Source of the DNA: an uncultured Allobosea sp. | GTDB lineage: Bacteria > Pseudomonadota > Alphaproteobacteria > Rhizobiales > Beijerinckiaceae | Direction: 5' to 3' | Assembly: GCF_945956895.1 (NCBI RefSeq) | Contig: NZ_CAMFJF010000011.1 | Span: 56,078 to 120,077 of the forward strand | DNA length: 64,000 bases | Shown here: one piece after another, positions 15,818 through 25,109 of the stretch | Numbering within the stretch: the stretch's first letter is position 1 | Layout of the letters: each line of letters begins with the position of its first letter | The notes under the pieces: model-generated | The model's database searches: none | What the model saw: only the letters and a program-made list of their open reading frames with translations | Told to the model about the DNA's origin: nothing | Made by a program: the position numbers and the translations under genes

Positions 15818-17194
15818 TTACGCCGCGCTGGCGACGATCACGCGGTTGCGGCCGGTCGCCTTGGCCCGGTAGAGCGCGTCATCCGCGCGCTTCATCATGT
15901 CAGCGGAGGAGGTATCGCCGGCGCGCCGGTTGGAGACGCCGACAGAGACCGTGACCTTGATGTCGCGGGTATTGTTCTGGATCGCGAAAGGCGAGCTCTC
16001 GACGCGCTCGCGGATGCGCTCGGCGACGCGATAGGCGGCATCGCGCCCGGTATCGGGCAGCACGACCACGATTTCCTCGCCGCCCATGCGCGCGACGAGA
16101 TCGATGCCGCGCGTGCAGGCGCGGACGCGGTCGGCGAATTCGCGCAAGACCTCGTCGCCGGCATCATGCCCCCAGCTGTCATTGACCAACTTGAAATGGT
16201 CGATGTCGAGCACGAGCAGCGACAGCGAACGAGCCCTGAGCGCCGACTCGTCGAACATCACCGCCAGCCGGTTGTCCATGAAGCGACGGTTATGCAGCCC
16301 GGTGAGTTGGTCCATCACCGCCATTTCCATGGAGGACTGCACGCTGTCGCGCAGCCGCTCGGTGAAGCGCTTGCGGCGCACCTGGGTGCGCACGCGCGCC
16401 AGCAATTCGTTGCGGTCGATCGGGCGAAGCAGGAAGTCGTGCGCGCCGATCTCGAGGCCGCGCAGGATGCGTTCGCGATCCTCGGCCTCGCCCATCAGCA
16501 GTACGGATATGTTGCGCGTGCGCTCCAGCGAGCGCAGCTGGCTGCACAGGCGAAGACCGTCCTGGCCCTCGAGGCCGAGGCTGATCACGACGGCATCGAA
16601 CTCGCCTTCGGCAGCTCGCATCACGGCCTGCTGCGCGTCGCTCTCGACCTCCACGGCATGGAATGCGGACAGCGCGCTCTCCAGCCTCTCGGCCGCGCTC
16701 GGGCGATCCTCGACCACGAGGACGCGACCGTTCAGGCCGGTCTCGGCTGCCGCCGTCGCGAGCGGATCGGCGATGCCCAGGCGGACGGAGGCAACGGCGC
16801 GGCTGCGCAATTCGTCGGTCATCGCCTTCAACCGGACGAGACTGCGCACGCGGGCGAAGAGCGCTGCGTCGTCGAGCGGCTTGGTCAGGAAATCGTCGGC
16901 GCCGGCATCGAGGCCCTGCAGGCGGTCGCGCGGCTGGTCGAGCGTGGTGACGATGATCACCGGGATATGCGCGGTCGCCGGCGCGCCCTTCAGCCGCCGG
17001 CAGACCTCGAAGCCGTTCATGCCCGGCATCATCACGTCGAGCAGGACGATATCGACCTCGCCGCGCTCGCACAAAGCGATCGCATCGCGCCCGTTCGTCG
17101 CTGTCACCACGCCGAAATACTCGGCCGAGAGCTTGGCTTCGAGCAGCTTCACATTGGCGGGTATGTCGTCGACGACGAGGACGCGGGCGGTCAT
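15818..17194 (-). CDS. pleD: Diguanylate cyclase response regulator PleD
   Basis: 458 residues: receiver domain 1 with phospho-acceptor Asp53 and acidic pair Asp9-Asp10, a second degenerate receiver, and a C-terminal GGDEF domain, the same order as Caulobacter PleD. The active-site signature reads Gly-Gly-Glu-Glu-Ile instead of the usual Gly-Gly-Glu-Glu-Phe. An inhibitory RxxD site (Arg-Gly-Ile-Asp) is five residues before it. Makes cyclic di-GMP during polar development. Follows divK by 18 nt, the classic pair. Confidence 0.95.
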   Translation of the reverse strand: MTARVLVVDDIPANVKLLEAKLSAEYFGVVTATNGRDAIALCERGEVDIVLLDVMMPGMNGFEVCRRLKGAPATAHIPVIIVTTLDQPRDRLQGLDAGADDFLTKPLDDAALFARVRSLVRLKAMTDELRSRAVASVRLGIADPLATAAAETGLNGRVLVVEDRPSAAERLESALSAFHAVEVESDAQQAVMRAAEGEFDAVVISLGLEGQDGLRLCSQLRSLERTRNISVLLMGEAEDRERILRGLEIGAHDFLLRPIDRNELLARVRTQVRRKRFTERLRDSVQSSMEMAVMDQLTGLHNRRFMDNRLAVMFDESALRARSLSLLVLDIDHFKLVNDSWGHDAGDEVLREFADRVRACTRGIDLVARMGGEEIVVVLPDTGRDAAYRVAERIRERVESSPFAIQNNTRDIKVTVSVGVSNRRAGDTSSADMMKRADDALYRAKATGRNRVIVASAA

Positions 17195-17212
17195 GGCTGT
17201 GCTTTCGCCCTC

Positions 17213-17581
17213 TCAGGCGGCGCCGGCATAGGTGCGAACGGTCTCGAGGAACTTGGCGACCGAGATCGGCTTGGAGAGATAGGCTTCGCAGCCCCCTTCC
17301 CGGATCCGCTCCTCGTCGCCCTTCATCGCGAAAGCCGTGACCGCGACAACCGGGATCGCCTTGAGGTCGTCATCCTCCTTGATCCATTTGGTGACCTCCA
17401 GCCCGGAGACCTCCGGTAACTGGATATCCATCAGGATCAGTGCCGGATGATGCGTCCGCGCCAGCTCGATCGCCTCGATGCCATCCGACGTCTTCAGCGT
17501 CGCATAGCCATGGGCTTCGAGCAGATCGTTGAAGAGCTTCATGTTGAGCTCGTTGTCTTCGACGATCAGAACCGTCTTCAT
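17213..17581 (-). CDS. divK: Single-domain response regulator DivK
   Basis: 122 residues from the ATG with AAGG at 8 nt; an upstream in-frame ATG adds five residues but overlaps that ribosome site. Receiver domain with Glu8-Asp9, phospho-acceptor Asp52 (Leu-Met-Asp-Ile-Gln-Leu-Pro) and Lys near 105 in Ser-Lys-Pro-Ile-Ser. Very close to Caulobacter DivK over the whole length, including the Glu-Asp-Asp-Asp-Leu segment. Controls CtrA activity through DivJ/PleC/DivL in alphaproteobacteria. First gene of the divK-pleD operon. Confidence 0.95.
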   Translation of the reverse strand: MKTVLIVEDNELNMKLFNDLLEAHGYATLKTSDGIEAIELARTHHPALILMDIQLPEVSGLEVTKWIKEDDDLKAIPVVAVTAFAMKGDEERIREGGCEAYLSKPISVAKFLETVRTYAGAA

Positions 17582-17716
17582 CGGGCCGCCCTTCATTCGC
17601 GCCGCGGGAAAGGCTCACGCCGATGGCGGGCTTTCCAAACTGGCGGCGTCGTTCGATGATTGCGTAACACGCGAGCAGTTGACGAAACGCAAACCGGATA
17701 CGCGACTCAGGCCTTC

Positions 17717-18007
17717 ATGATACGACGACCGACCATCGACGAGGCCGAAGCGCTCGCGCTCCAGGCCCTTGCCTTCCTGGCCTCCGAACCCGAGCGGATC
17801 GAGCCCTTCCTGAGCGCGACCGGCTTGAATCCGGCCAATCTGCGCCAGGCCGCCGGCGAGCCGGGCTTCCTTGCCGCCGTGCTCGACCATATCGGCAGCA
17901 GCGATTCGCTCCTGCTGGAGTTTGCCGGAAATTTAAGGCTGAATCCCGAAATCGTCGCCGATGCCAGGCGCATCCTCGCCGGGCCGGAGCCGGGCGACAT
18001 CCCGTGA
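17717..18007 (+). CDS. DUF3572 family protein
   Basis: 96 residues, all-helical, acidic. A segment Ala-Leu-Ala-Phe-Leu-Ala near the start and Leu-Arg-Gln-Ala in the middle fit the DUF3572 family, which is commonly placed between divK and dinB in this order. Overlaps the GTG of dinB by 4 nt, so the two are translationally coupled. Function not known. Confidence 0.85.
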   Translation: MIRRPTIDEAEALALQALAFLASEPERIEPFLSATGLNPANLRQAAGEPGFLAAVLDHIGSSDSLLLEFAGNLRLNPEIVADARRILAGPEPGDIP

Positions 18008-19353
18008 GCACGGGCGCGCCCTCGCCGCGCTGGCTCTGCCGCGACTGCCTGGCCGATCATGACGCAGGCGCTGCGTCAAAACGCTGCCCGGCCTGCGGCT
18101 CGCCGCGGCTGCTGAGCCATGCCGAGCGCGATTCGCTCAGTCTCGCCCATATCGACTGCGACGCCTTCTACGCCACGATCGAGAAGCGCGACGATCCGAG
18201 CCTTCAGGACAAGCCGGTGATCGTCGGCGGCGGCAAGCGCGGCGTGGTCTCGACCTGCTGCTACATCGCCCGCACCTATGGCGTGCGCTCGGCCATGCCG
18301 ATGTTCAAGGCGCTGAAGGCCTGCCCCGAGGCGGTAGTGGTCAAGCCGAATATGGCGAAATACGTCACGGTCGGCCGGGAAATCCGCCAATTGATGCGCG
18401 AATTGACGCCGCTGGTCGAGCCGCTCTCGATCGACGAGGCCTTCCTCGACCTCTCCGGCACGGAACGATTGCACCATGCGAGCCCGGCGGTGACGCTCGC
18501 CCGCTTTGCCCGGCATGTCGAGGCCGAGCTCGGCATCACCATCTCGGTCGGGCTGTCCTACGCCAAGTTCCTCGCCAAGGTCGCCTCCGATCTCGACAAG
18601 CCGCGCGGCTTCTCGATCATCGGCAAGGCCGAGGCCGTGTCCTTCCTCGCAGGCAAACCGATCAGCCTCATCCCCGGCATGGGCCCGGCCGGCGTCGCGA
18701 AACTGGCGGAAGGCGGTTTCAAGCTGATCGGCGACCTGCGCGAGGCGCCGGTCGACAAGCTCTTCAAGCTCGCCGGCAAGGACGGACCGCGCCTGAAGAA
18801 CCTCGCCAACGGCATCGACCCCCGCCAGGTCACGCCGGAACGCGAGACCAAGAGCGTCTCCAGCGAGACGACGCTCGATATCGACCTCGCCCGCTTCGAG
18901 GAACTGGAGCCGATCCTGTGGCGTCTCTGTGAGAAGACCTCAAAAAGGCTGAAGGCGCAGGAGCTTGCCGGCCGGACCATCACCCTGAAGCTGAAGACCG
19001 CCGACTTTCACATCATCACCCGCGCTGCCCGCCTGCCGGAGCCGACGCAGCTCGCCGCGCGCCTCTTCGCCGCCGGGCGCGATCTCCTGAAGCGCGAATG
19101 CAACGGCGCGCATTATCGATTGATCGGCATCGGCGCCAGCGACTTCAGCTCGCCGGAAGCCGCCGACCATGGCGATCTCGCCGATACCGCGACGCCGCGC
19201 CTGAAGGCGATGGAAGGCGCGCTCGACAAGTTGCGCGCCCGCTTCGGCGACGAGTCGATCGGCAAGGGCCTGAATCTCAGGTTTCCGCAACGCCGCTCGT
19301 CGGAGCCCGCTATTTCGCGCAAGATTCCTGAGGAAGAAGATCCAGACGCGTGA
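18004..19353 (+). CDS. dinB: DNA polymerase IV with N-terminal zinc-ribbon extension
   Basis: 449 residues, about 100 longer than E. coli DinB. Residues 1-40 carry Cys12-x-x-Cys15 and Cys28-x-x-Cys31, a likely zinc ribbon. The Y-family core follows: Asp51 in His-Ile-Asp-Cys-Asp-Ala-Phe-Tyr and Asp144-Glu145 in Ser-Ile-Asp-Glu-Ala-Phe-Leu-Asp as metal ligands, then thumb and little-finger domains. Error-prone translesion polymerase. GTG start overlaps the DUF3572 stop. The C-terminus has a charged tail without an obvious beta-clamp motif. The last 44 nt overlap the convergent eipB gene. Confidence 0.93.
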   Translation: MSTGAPSPRWLCRDCLADHDAGAASKRCPACGSPRLLSHAERDSLSLAHIDCDAFYATIEKRDDPSLQDKPVIVGGGKRGVVSTCCYIARTYGVRSAMPMFKALKACPEAVVVKPNMAKYVTVGREIRQLMRELTPLVEPLSIDEAFLDLSGTERLHHASPAVTLARFARHVEAELGITISVGLSYAKFLAKVASDLDKPRGFSIIGKAEAVSFLAGKPISLIPGMGPAGVAKLAEGGFKLIGDLREAPVDKLFKLAGKDGPRLKNLANGIDPRQVTPERETKSVSSETTLDIDLARFEELEPILWRLCEKTSKRLKAQELAGRTITLKLKTADFHIITRAARLPEPTQLAARLFAAGRDLLKRECNGAHYRLIGIGASDFSSPEAADHGDLADTATPRLKAMEGALDKLRARFGDESIGKGLNLRFPQRRSSEPAISRKIPEEEDPDA

Positions 19354-20155
19354 GCGTGCCGCGCAGCGCGAAGGTGCCGTAATCGAGCCTGATCGCGCCG
19401 GTGACACCGTTATCGTAGAGCTCGAAAGTGATGCTGTAGGCGGGCGTCGATTCGCCCGAGCCGGCCTTGAAATACGAGATCGTCACCGGCCAGCGCGCCA
19501 TCTTCTCGAACTCGGGACGCTGCAGCGGCTTCTCCGAGGGCTCTGCCTCGATCCGCTTCCCGATGATCGAGAGCGTGTCATAGACTTCCTTGCCGGAATT
19601 CGCGCCGTCATAGAGCCGCACACTCAGAGTCTTCTGCCCGGCGCGCGCGGCCTGGATCACGGCCTTCATCTGCGCGTTCGGGAACAGGGCGTCGCTCGCC
19701 TCGCGATGGGTCTCGGTCTTGGGCTGGCGCAGCTTCACCTCATAGCCGCTGCCGCTCTTCTGCGCGGTACCGTCGACGGTGTCCGGCTTGGCGCCGCCGG
19801 TGGAGCTTTCGGTCTTGAAGCGGTAATTCGCGCCGTCCCCGGCCTCGAAGCTGGTGGTGCGGGCATCGATCAGGCGGGGGCCCGCTTCGGTGCCCAGTTG
19901 CGTCACCTGCCGGAAGGACAGCGCATAACCCTCGCAGGCATCGCCGGTGAATTCGAAGGCAATGCGGCCCTTGGCCGTCTCGATATTGCCGGATGGCTTT
20001 CCGTTGTCGAGCACGAGGTCATAGACCGCACGATGCGGCGCCAGGACCACCCGCTCCGCCGCAGCCTGCGCAAAGGCCGGCATCGCGGCCAGAACCAGCA
20101 CTCCCGCCAAAACCCCGCTCGCCTGTGCCGCGAGCTTCGAGACTGTTTCGTTCAT
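19310..20155 (-). CDS. Cell-envelope integrity protein EipB-like (DUF1849)
   Basis: 281 residues with a signal peptide (hydrophobic residues 13-25, cleavage expected after Ala-Phe-Ala-Gln-Ala-Ala). The mature protein is beta-rich and begins Leu-Ala-Pro-His-Arg-Ala-Val-Tyr-Asp-Leu, typical of DUF1849. Two cysteines, Cys74 and Cys279, match the conserved disulfide pair of Brucella EipB. Periplasmic spiral-fold protein needed for envelope integrity. Convergent with dinB, overlapping its 3' end by 44 nt. Confidence 0.9.
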   Translation of the reverse strand: MNETVSKLAAQASGVLAGVLVLAAMPAFAQAAAERVVLAPHRAVYDLVLDNGKPSGNIETAKGRIAFEFTGDACEGYALSFRQVTQLGTEAGPRLIDARTTSFEAGDGANYRFKTESSTGGAKPDTVDGTAQKSGSGYEVKLRQPKTETHREASDALFPNAQMKAVIQAARAGQKTLSVRLYDGANSGKEVYDTLSIIGKRIEAEPSEKPLQRPEFEKMARWPVTISYFKAGSGESTPAYSITFELYDNGVTGAIRLDYGTFALRGTLTRLDLLPQESCAK

Positions 20156-20260
20156 GCGCCGCTTGTCCGTTATGGCCTTCTGCGAAATCTAGGTGCATCG
20201 CGGCAATGGCGCAAACATGGCGAAATCGAAGAGCACAACGCTGACGACGCCTTGGCAATC

Positions 20261-20381
20261 GAGCCCTCGTCCTGAGGAGCCGTTCCGTCAGGAACGGCGT
20301 CTCGAAGGATGTTTCAGGAGGCTCCGGAACCCTCTGGAGCATCCTTCGAGACGCCGCTGCGCGGCTCCTCAGGATGAGGCC
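20261..20381. repeat. Family B inverted repeat, copy 1
   Basis: About 120 nt; starts GAGCCCTCGTCCTGAGGAGC, contains GGCGTCTCGAAGGATG on the left and its complement CATCCTTCGAGACGCC on the right, and ends GGCTCCTCAGGATGAGG. Folds into one long imperfect hairpin. Lies in the 356-nt gap between eipB and the RidA gene, which holds no gene otherwise. Other copies: 23006, 23895, 57252. Confidence 0.85.
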
Positions 20382-20511
20382 TGCGAGAGTTGCAGGCAAC
20401 GCAGTGACCGCCCTGCCCGCGCAGCATGCCCCGATGCTTGCGGGCGGCCCGGCCATCGGCCATGAAAGGCGTGCCCGAAAGGCACCCTGCCTCGCTCGCG
20501 GAGCCAAGATC

Positions 20512-20985
20512 ATGAACGTCGTCGACACTCGCCTCGCCGAACTCGGCATCATCCTGCCGAGCCCAGCAGCCCCCATCGCCAACTATGTGCCTTATGTGAT
20601 TACCGGCAACCTGCTGGTCATCTCCGGCCAGATCTGCTTCGGGCTCGATGGCAAGCTCTCCGACAAGCACAAGGGCAAGCTCGGCGCCGAGATCTTCAAT
20701 GAGGCCGGCCTGGAGGCCGCCCGCCTCTGTGCCATCAACGTGCTGGCGCAGGCCAAGGCCGCGCTCGGCGGCGATCTCGGCCGCATCGTGCGCTGCGTCC
20801 GCCTCGGCGGTTTCATCAACGCCGCCCCGCATTTCGCCGCGCTGCCGGCGATCATGAACGGCGCGTCGGACCTGATGGTCGAGGTGCTTGGCGACAAGGG
20901 CCGCCATGCCCGCTCGACCGTGGGCGTCGCCGAACTGCCGGCGGATGCCGCCGTCGAGGTCGAAGCGATGTTCGAGATCGCCTGA
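20512..20985 (+). CDS. RidA family protein
   Basis: 157 residues from the ATG at 20512; the longer open frame reads through the family B repeat and is rejected. RidA/YjgF fold with Ser-Gly-Gln-Ile near 38-41 and Arg-x-x-x-Gly-Val-Ala-Glu-Leu-Pro near 138-147, the conserved Arg and Glu-Leu-Pro of the active-site cleft. This longer subgroup (about 150 aa) is related to imine deaminases that hydrolyse reactive enamines. Coupled to the next gene by a TGATG overlap. Confidence 0.9.
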   Translation: MNVVDTRLAELGIILPSPAAPIANYVPYVITGNLLVISGQICFGLDGKLSDKHKGKLGAEIFNEAGLEAARLCAINVLAQAKAALGGDLGRIVRCVRLGGFINAAPHFAALPAIMNGASDLMVEVLGDKGRHARSTVGVAELPADAAVEVEAMFEIA

Positions 20986-21760
20986 TGGCTCAGGGAGTGC
21001 TCAAGGATGCCAGCCGGCCCGACCTGGGCTGGCTGGTGGCGAAGCCGATCGCCCATCGCGGCCTGCATGACCTTGCGGCCGGCGTGATCGAGAACAGCCC
21101 CTCGGCCGCGACCGCCGCGATCGCAGGTGGTTTCGGCATCGAATGCGACGTTCAGCTCACCGCCGATGGCGAGGCGGTCGTCTTCCATGATTTCGTGCTC
21201 GACCGCCTGACGGGCGAGACCGGTGCCGTGGTCGCCCGCAAGGCGGCTGAGCTCGGCGCGATCACGCTGAAGGGCTCGAATGACCGCATCCTCACGCTCT
21301 CGGCCTTCCTCGACCTGATCGGCGGGCGCGTCCCGCTTGTCATCGAGATCAAGAGTCGTTTCGACGGCGATCCGGCTCTCACCAGGCGGACCGTTGAGGT
21401 GGTCGCGGGCTACAAGGGTCACCCGATCGTGATCAAATCCTTCGATCCCGCGATCGTGACCGCTTTGCGCGAGCTGGCGCCGGAGATTCCGCGCGGCATC
21501 GTGGCGATGAACGCCTATGATTACGGCGATTACGACAGCCTCTCGGCCGACCGGAAGCATGCCCTCGCCAATCTCCTGCACTTCACCGAGAGCCGGCCCG
21601 ACTTCATCTCCTGGAAGGTCGCGGATCTCGACAGTGCCGCGCCCTATCTCTGCCGCAACGCACTGGGCCTTCCGCTGATGAGCTGGACGGTGCGCACGCC
21701 GGAAGAGCGGCAGCGGGCAGTGACGATGGCCGACCAGATGGTCTTCGAGGGCTTTCGTCC

Positions 21761-21764
<4 letters not shown>
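20985..21764 (+). CDS. Glycerophosphodiester phosphodiesterase
   Basis: 259 residues, GDPD TIM barrel. Catalytic His24-Arg25 (Ala-His-Arg-Gly), Glu-Cys-Asp-Val near 51-54 for metal, and the second catalytic His in Val-Phe-His-Asp near 66. No signal peptide, so cytoplasmic like UgpQ. Hydrolyses glycerophosphodiesters to glycerol-3-phosphate and an alcohol. Start overlaps the RidA stop and its own stop overlaps the TTG of the next gene. Confidence 0.93.
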
Positions 21765-22979
<1,215 letters not shown>

Positions 22980-22987
<8 letters not shown>

Positions 22988-23876
22988 CGAGGCCATCAAA
23001 CTCGCGAGCCCTCATCCTGAGGAGCCGCGCAGCGGCGTCTCGAAGGATGCTCCAGATGGCTTCCGAGCCTCAGCGAACATCCTTCGAGACGCCGCTCCTG
23101 ACGGAGCGGCTCCTCAGGATGAGGGCTCAGGGGAATTGCCCGCCTTCTGCGAGGATGGCGAGCTTGGCTATCGCCGCAGCCTCACCGACTTCACCACCCC
23201 GCTCACCCTCGACGAAAGCTACCGGTTGGCGCATCTGCCTCTGGTCGCGCCTGAGCATCCCGGTGTCATCGCCCGGCGCGAGGGCAAGTTCTACGAGATG
23301 GGCCGCCATCCGGCAGTCCACTCGCTGGTCCTCCCGGTAGAGGACCGCACTCTACGCGCCACCTCGGCCTTCCTCGTGCTGGAGGCCGAGCTGAAGGCCG
23401 CGCCCTTCGCCGGCAAGATCGCCTGGGACATCCTGCCGAAGCGGCAGGACCGCCTGCATGCGACGGTCTGCGGCTCGCTCAGCCTCGCCGAAGCCCCAAT
23501 CATCACCGTGGAAACCCGCGAAGCCCTGCGCCAGATCGAACCCTTCACGGTTGAGCTGCGCGGCTTGTTCTCCGGCAATGTCAATCGCGGCCGGCTCTAT
23601 CTCCCGGTCTATCCGGAGAAGCGCGCCGGCCGGAACATCTTGCAGGCGGTGCAAGCCGCCTTCGGCCGGGCTCCGGGCGATCTCTGGCTGATCGGCCTCT
23701 ACAATCTCACCGACGACCTCGATGCGACCGAGACCGCGGCGCTGGCCGAGATCGTCGCGCGTTGGTGGAACAGGCCGCTGCTCGGCCTCACCGTGAGCGA
23801 GCTTCAGGTGATGGGCGCGAGCGACGATCTCGTGCTCGACGCCCATGTCGAGACCGTGTTGCCGCTCGGCGTCTGA
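22980..23876 (+). CDS. Hypothetical protein with an in-frame family B repeat near its N-terminus
   Basis: 298 residues if started at the ATG overlapping the previous gene's stop. Residues about 10-50 are encoded entirely by the family B repeat, read through without a stop. The conserved-looking part begins near residue 60. I do not recognise the family; a Leu-His-Ala-Thr-Val motif near residue 160 recalls half of a 2H-phosphoesterase site but a second one is not obvious. Without the repeat the only nearby alternative start is a TTG at 23136 with poor spacing. Flanked on the other side by another B copy 18 nt after the stop. Confidence 0.7.
23006..23127. repeat. Family B inverted repeat, copy 2 (inside a reading frame)
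   Basis: Left end GAGCCCTCATCCTGAGGAGC, internal GGCGTCTCGAAGGATGCTCC and complement CATCCTTCGAGACGCC, right end GGCTCCTCAGGATGAGGGCTC. Its length keeps the 22980 frame open. The sequence just before it (GGCCATCAAA) resembles that before copy 3 (GGCTATCAAA), so the two ends of this gene may share a longer duplicated flank. Confidence 0.85.
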
Positions 23877-23894
23877 GGCGGCTATCAAAAACAC

Positions 23895-24015
23895 AGCCCT
23901 CATCCTGAGGAGCCGCGAAAGCGGCGTCTCGAAGGATGCTCCAGAGGTTCCGGAGCCACGACGACCATCCTTCGAGACGCCGCTCCTAACGGAGCGGCTC
24001 CTCAGGATGAGGGCT
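23895..24015. repeat. Family B inverted repeat, copy 3
   Basis: AGCCCTCATCCTGAGGAGC on the left and GGCTCCTCAGGATGAGGGCT on the right with the same internal arms as the other copies. Lies between the hypothetical gene (stop 23876) and the HIT gene (start 24123); may end transcription of the upstream operon. Confidence 0.85.
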
Positions 24016-24122
24016 TTCCCTAAGGCAGTGATGAACGCGGCATCCGACCTCAGTGCGACCTTGACGCCCCGGCCGGGGCGCCGCAGCTTGCGCCTACCTT
24101 TTTCGATCCTGCCGGACCCGCC

Positions 24123-24551
24123 ATGACCGCCTATGATCAATCCAATGTCTTCGCCAAGATCCTGCGCGGCGAACTGCCCTCCCACACCGTCTACGAGGAT
24201 GGCGAGACGCTCGCGATCATGGACATCATGCCGCGCGCCGACGGCCATGTGCTGGTGATCCCCAAGACGGCCTGCCGCAATGTCTTCGATGCTCCCGCCG
24301 ATGCGCTGAAGGCGGTGGCGCTGACGACGCAGAGGCTGTCGCGCGCCGTGAAGGCCGCCTTCTCGGCCGAGGGTGTCACCATCCAGCAGTTCAACGAGGC
24401 CGCCGGCGGCCAGGTCGTGTTCCATCTCCATGTCCATGTCATGCCGCGCTTCGAGGGCGTGGCGCTGCGCCCGCATACCGGCGCGATGGAGAAGAACGAG
24501 GTGCTCGCCAGCAATGCCGAGAAAATCCGCGAGGCCCTGAAAAAAATCTGA
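24123..24551 (+). CDS. HIT family protein (HINT-like hydrolase)
   Basis: 142 residues. The histidine triad is His101-x-His103-x-His105 followed by Val-Met-Pro-Arg, with the upstream helix Asn-Glu-Ala-Ala-Gly-Gln-like at 91-97. N-terminal Phe-Ala-Lys-Ile-Leu-Arg-Gly-Glu-Leu-Pro is standard for bacterial HINT proteins. Expected to hydrolyse nucleoside phosphoramidates such as aminoacyl-AMP. Full length; probably monocistronic. Confidence 0.95.
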   Translation: MTAYDQSNVFAKILRGELPSHTVYEDGETLAIMDIMPRADGHVLVIPKTACRNVFDAPADALKAVALTTQRLSRAVKAAFSAEGVTIQQFNEAAGGQVVFHLHVHVMPRFEGVALRPHTGAMEKNEVLASNAEKIREALKKI

Positions 24552-24558
24552 CGGGCCA

Positions 24559-24585
24559 TGTCACAACGCGGCGCGCTGCCTCGTC
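24559..24585 (+). promoter_or_regulatory. ECF41-type promoter
   Basis: TGTCACA (24559-24565), 16 nt, then CGTC (24582-24585), the consensus described for ECF41 sigma factors. It directly precedes the carboxymuconolactone decarboxylase-like gene, which is followed by an ECF41 gene, so the pair is probably autoregulated. Transcription would begin near 24592. Confidence 0.85.
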
Positions 24586-24613
24586 TTGTCATCATCAACC
24601 GATGGAGAAGACC

Positions 24614-25081
24614 GTGAACAAGCGCCTCAACCCCTATACCGCCGCCCCCGAAGCGGTGAAGCCGCTGCTTGCGCTCGAGGAATCGATCAAGAATTCCGGC
24701 CTCGAATACAGCCTGATCGAACTGGTGAAGATGCGTGCTTCGCAGATCAATGGCTGCGCCTTCTGCCTGCACATGCACTCCGCCGATGCCCGCAAGGCCG
24801 GTGAGAGCGAGGCGCGGCTGTATCTGCTCAATGCGTGGCACGAGTCCGCGCTCTACACTCCGCGCGAGCGCGCCGCCCTGGCCTGGACCGAGGCGCTGAC
24901 GCTGCTACCGCAGACCCACGCGCCGGACGTCGATTATGAAGAAGCCATGCGCCATTTCAGTGAGGAGGAGATGGTGAAGCTCACCCTGCTGATCGGCACG
25001 ATCAATACCTGGAACCGGATCGCGGTCGGGTTCCGCTCCCACCATCCCAACGACAGGGCGCCCAAAGCCGTAGCGGCCTGA
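24614..25081 (+). CDS. Carboxymuconolactone decarboxylase/AhpD-like protein (ECF41 partner)
   Basis: 155 residues. I chose the GTG at 24614: GGAGAAG sits 4 nt ahead, whereas the in-frame ATG at 24602 would lie almost at the expected transcription start with no ribosome site, and homologues as I know them begin at this point (Asn-Lys-Arg-Leu-Asn). Active-site Cys48-x-x-Cys51 with His55 is typical of AhpD-like redox proteins. ECF41 sigma genes are regularly paired with such proteins; it likely defends against a peroxide or electrophile and may act with the sigma factor. 28 nt before the sigma gene. Confidence 0.9.
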   Translation: MNKRLNPYTAAPEAVKPLLALEESIKNSGLEYSLIELVKMRASQINGCAFCLHMHSADARKAGESEARLYLLNAWHESALYTPRERAALAWTEALTLLPQTHAPDVDYEEAMRHFSEEEMVKLTLLIGTINTWNRIAVGFRSHHPNDRAPKAVAA

Positions 25082-25109
25082 TACCCCTGCCGGCGCCTGC
25101 CGGAGCTGC

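Noticed and set aside
17597..17716. LexA box (GTTC-N7-GTTC) upstream of the DUF3572-dinB operon
   Set aside because: Only a single GTTC half-site is present (in CGTTCGATGATTG); the second half does not match.
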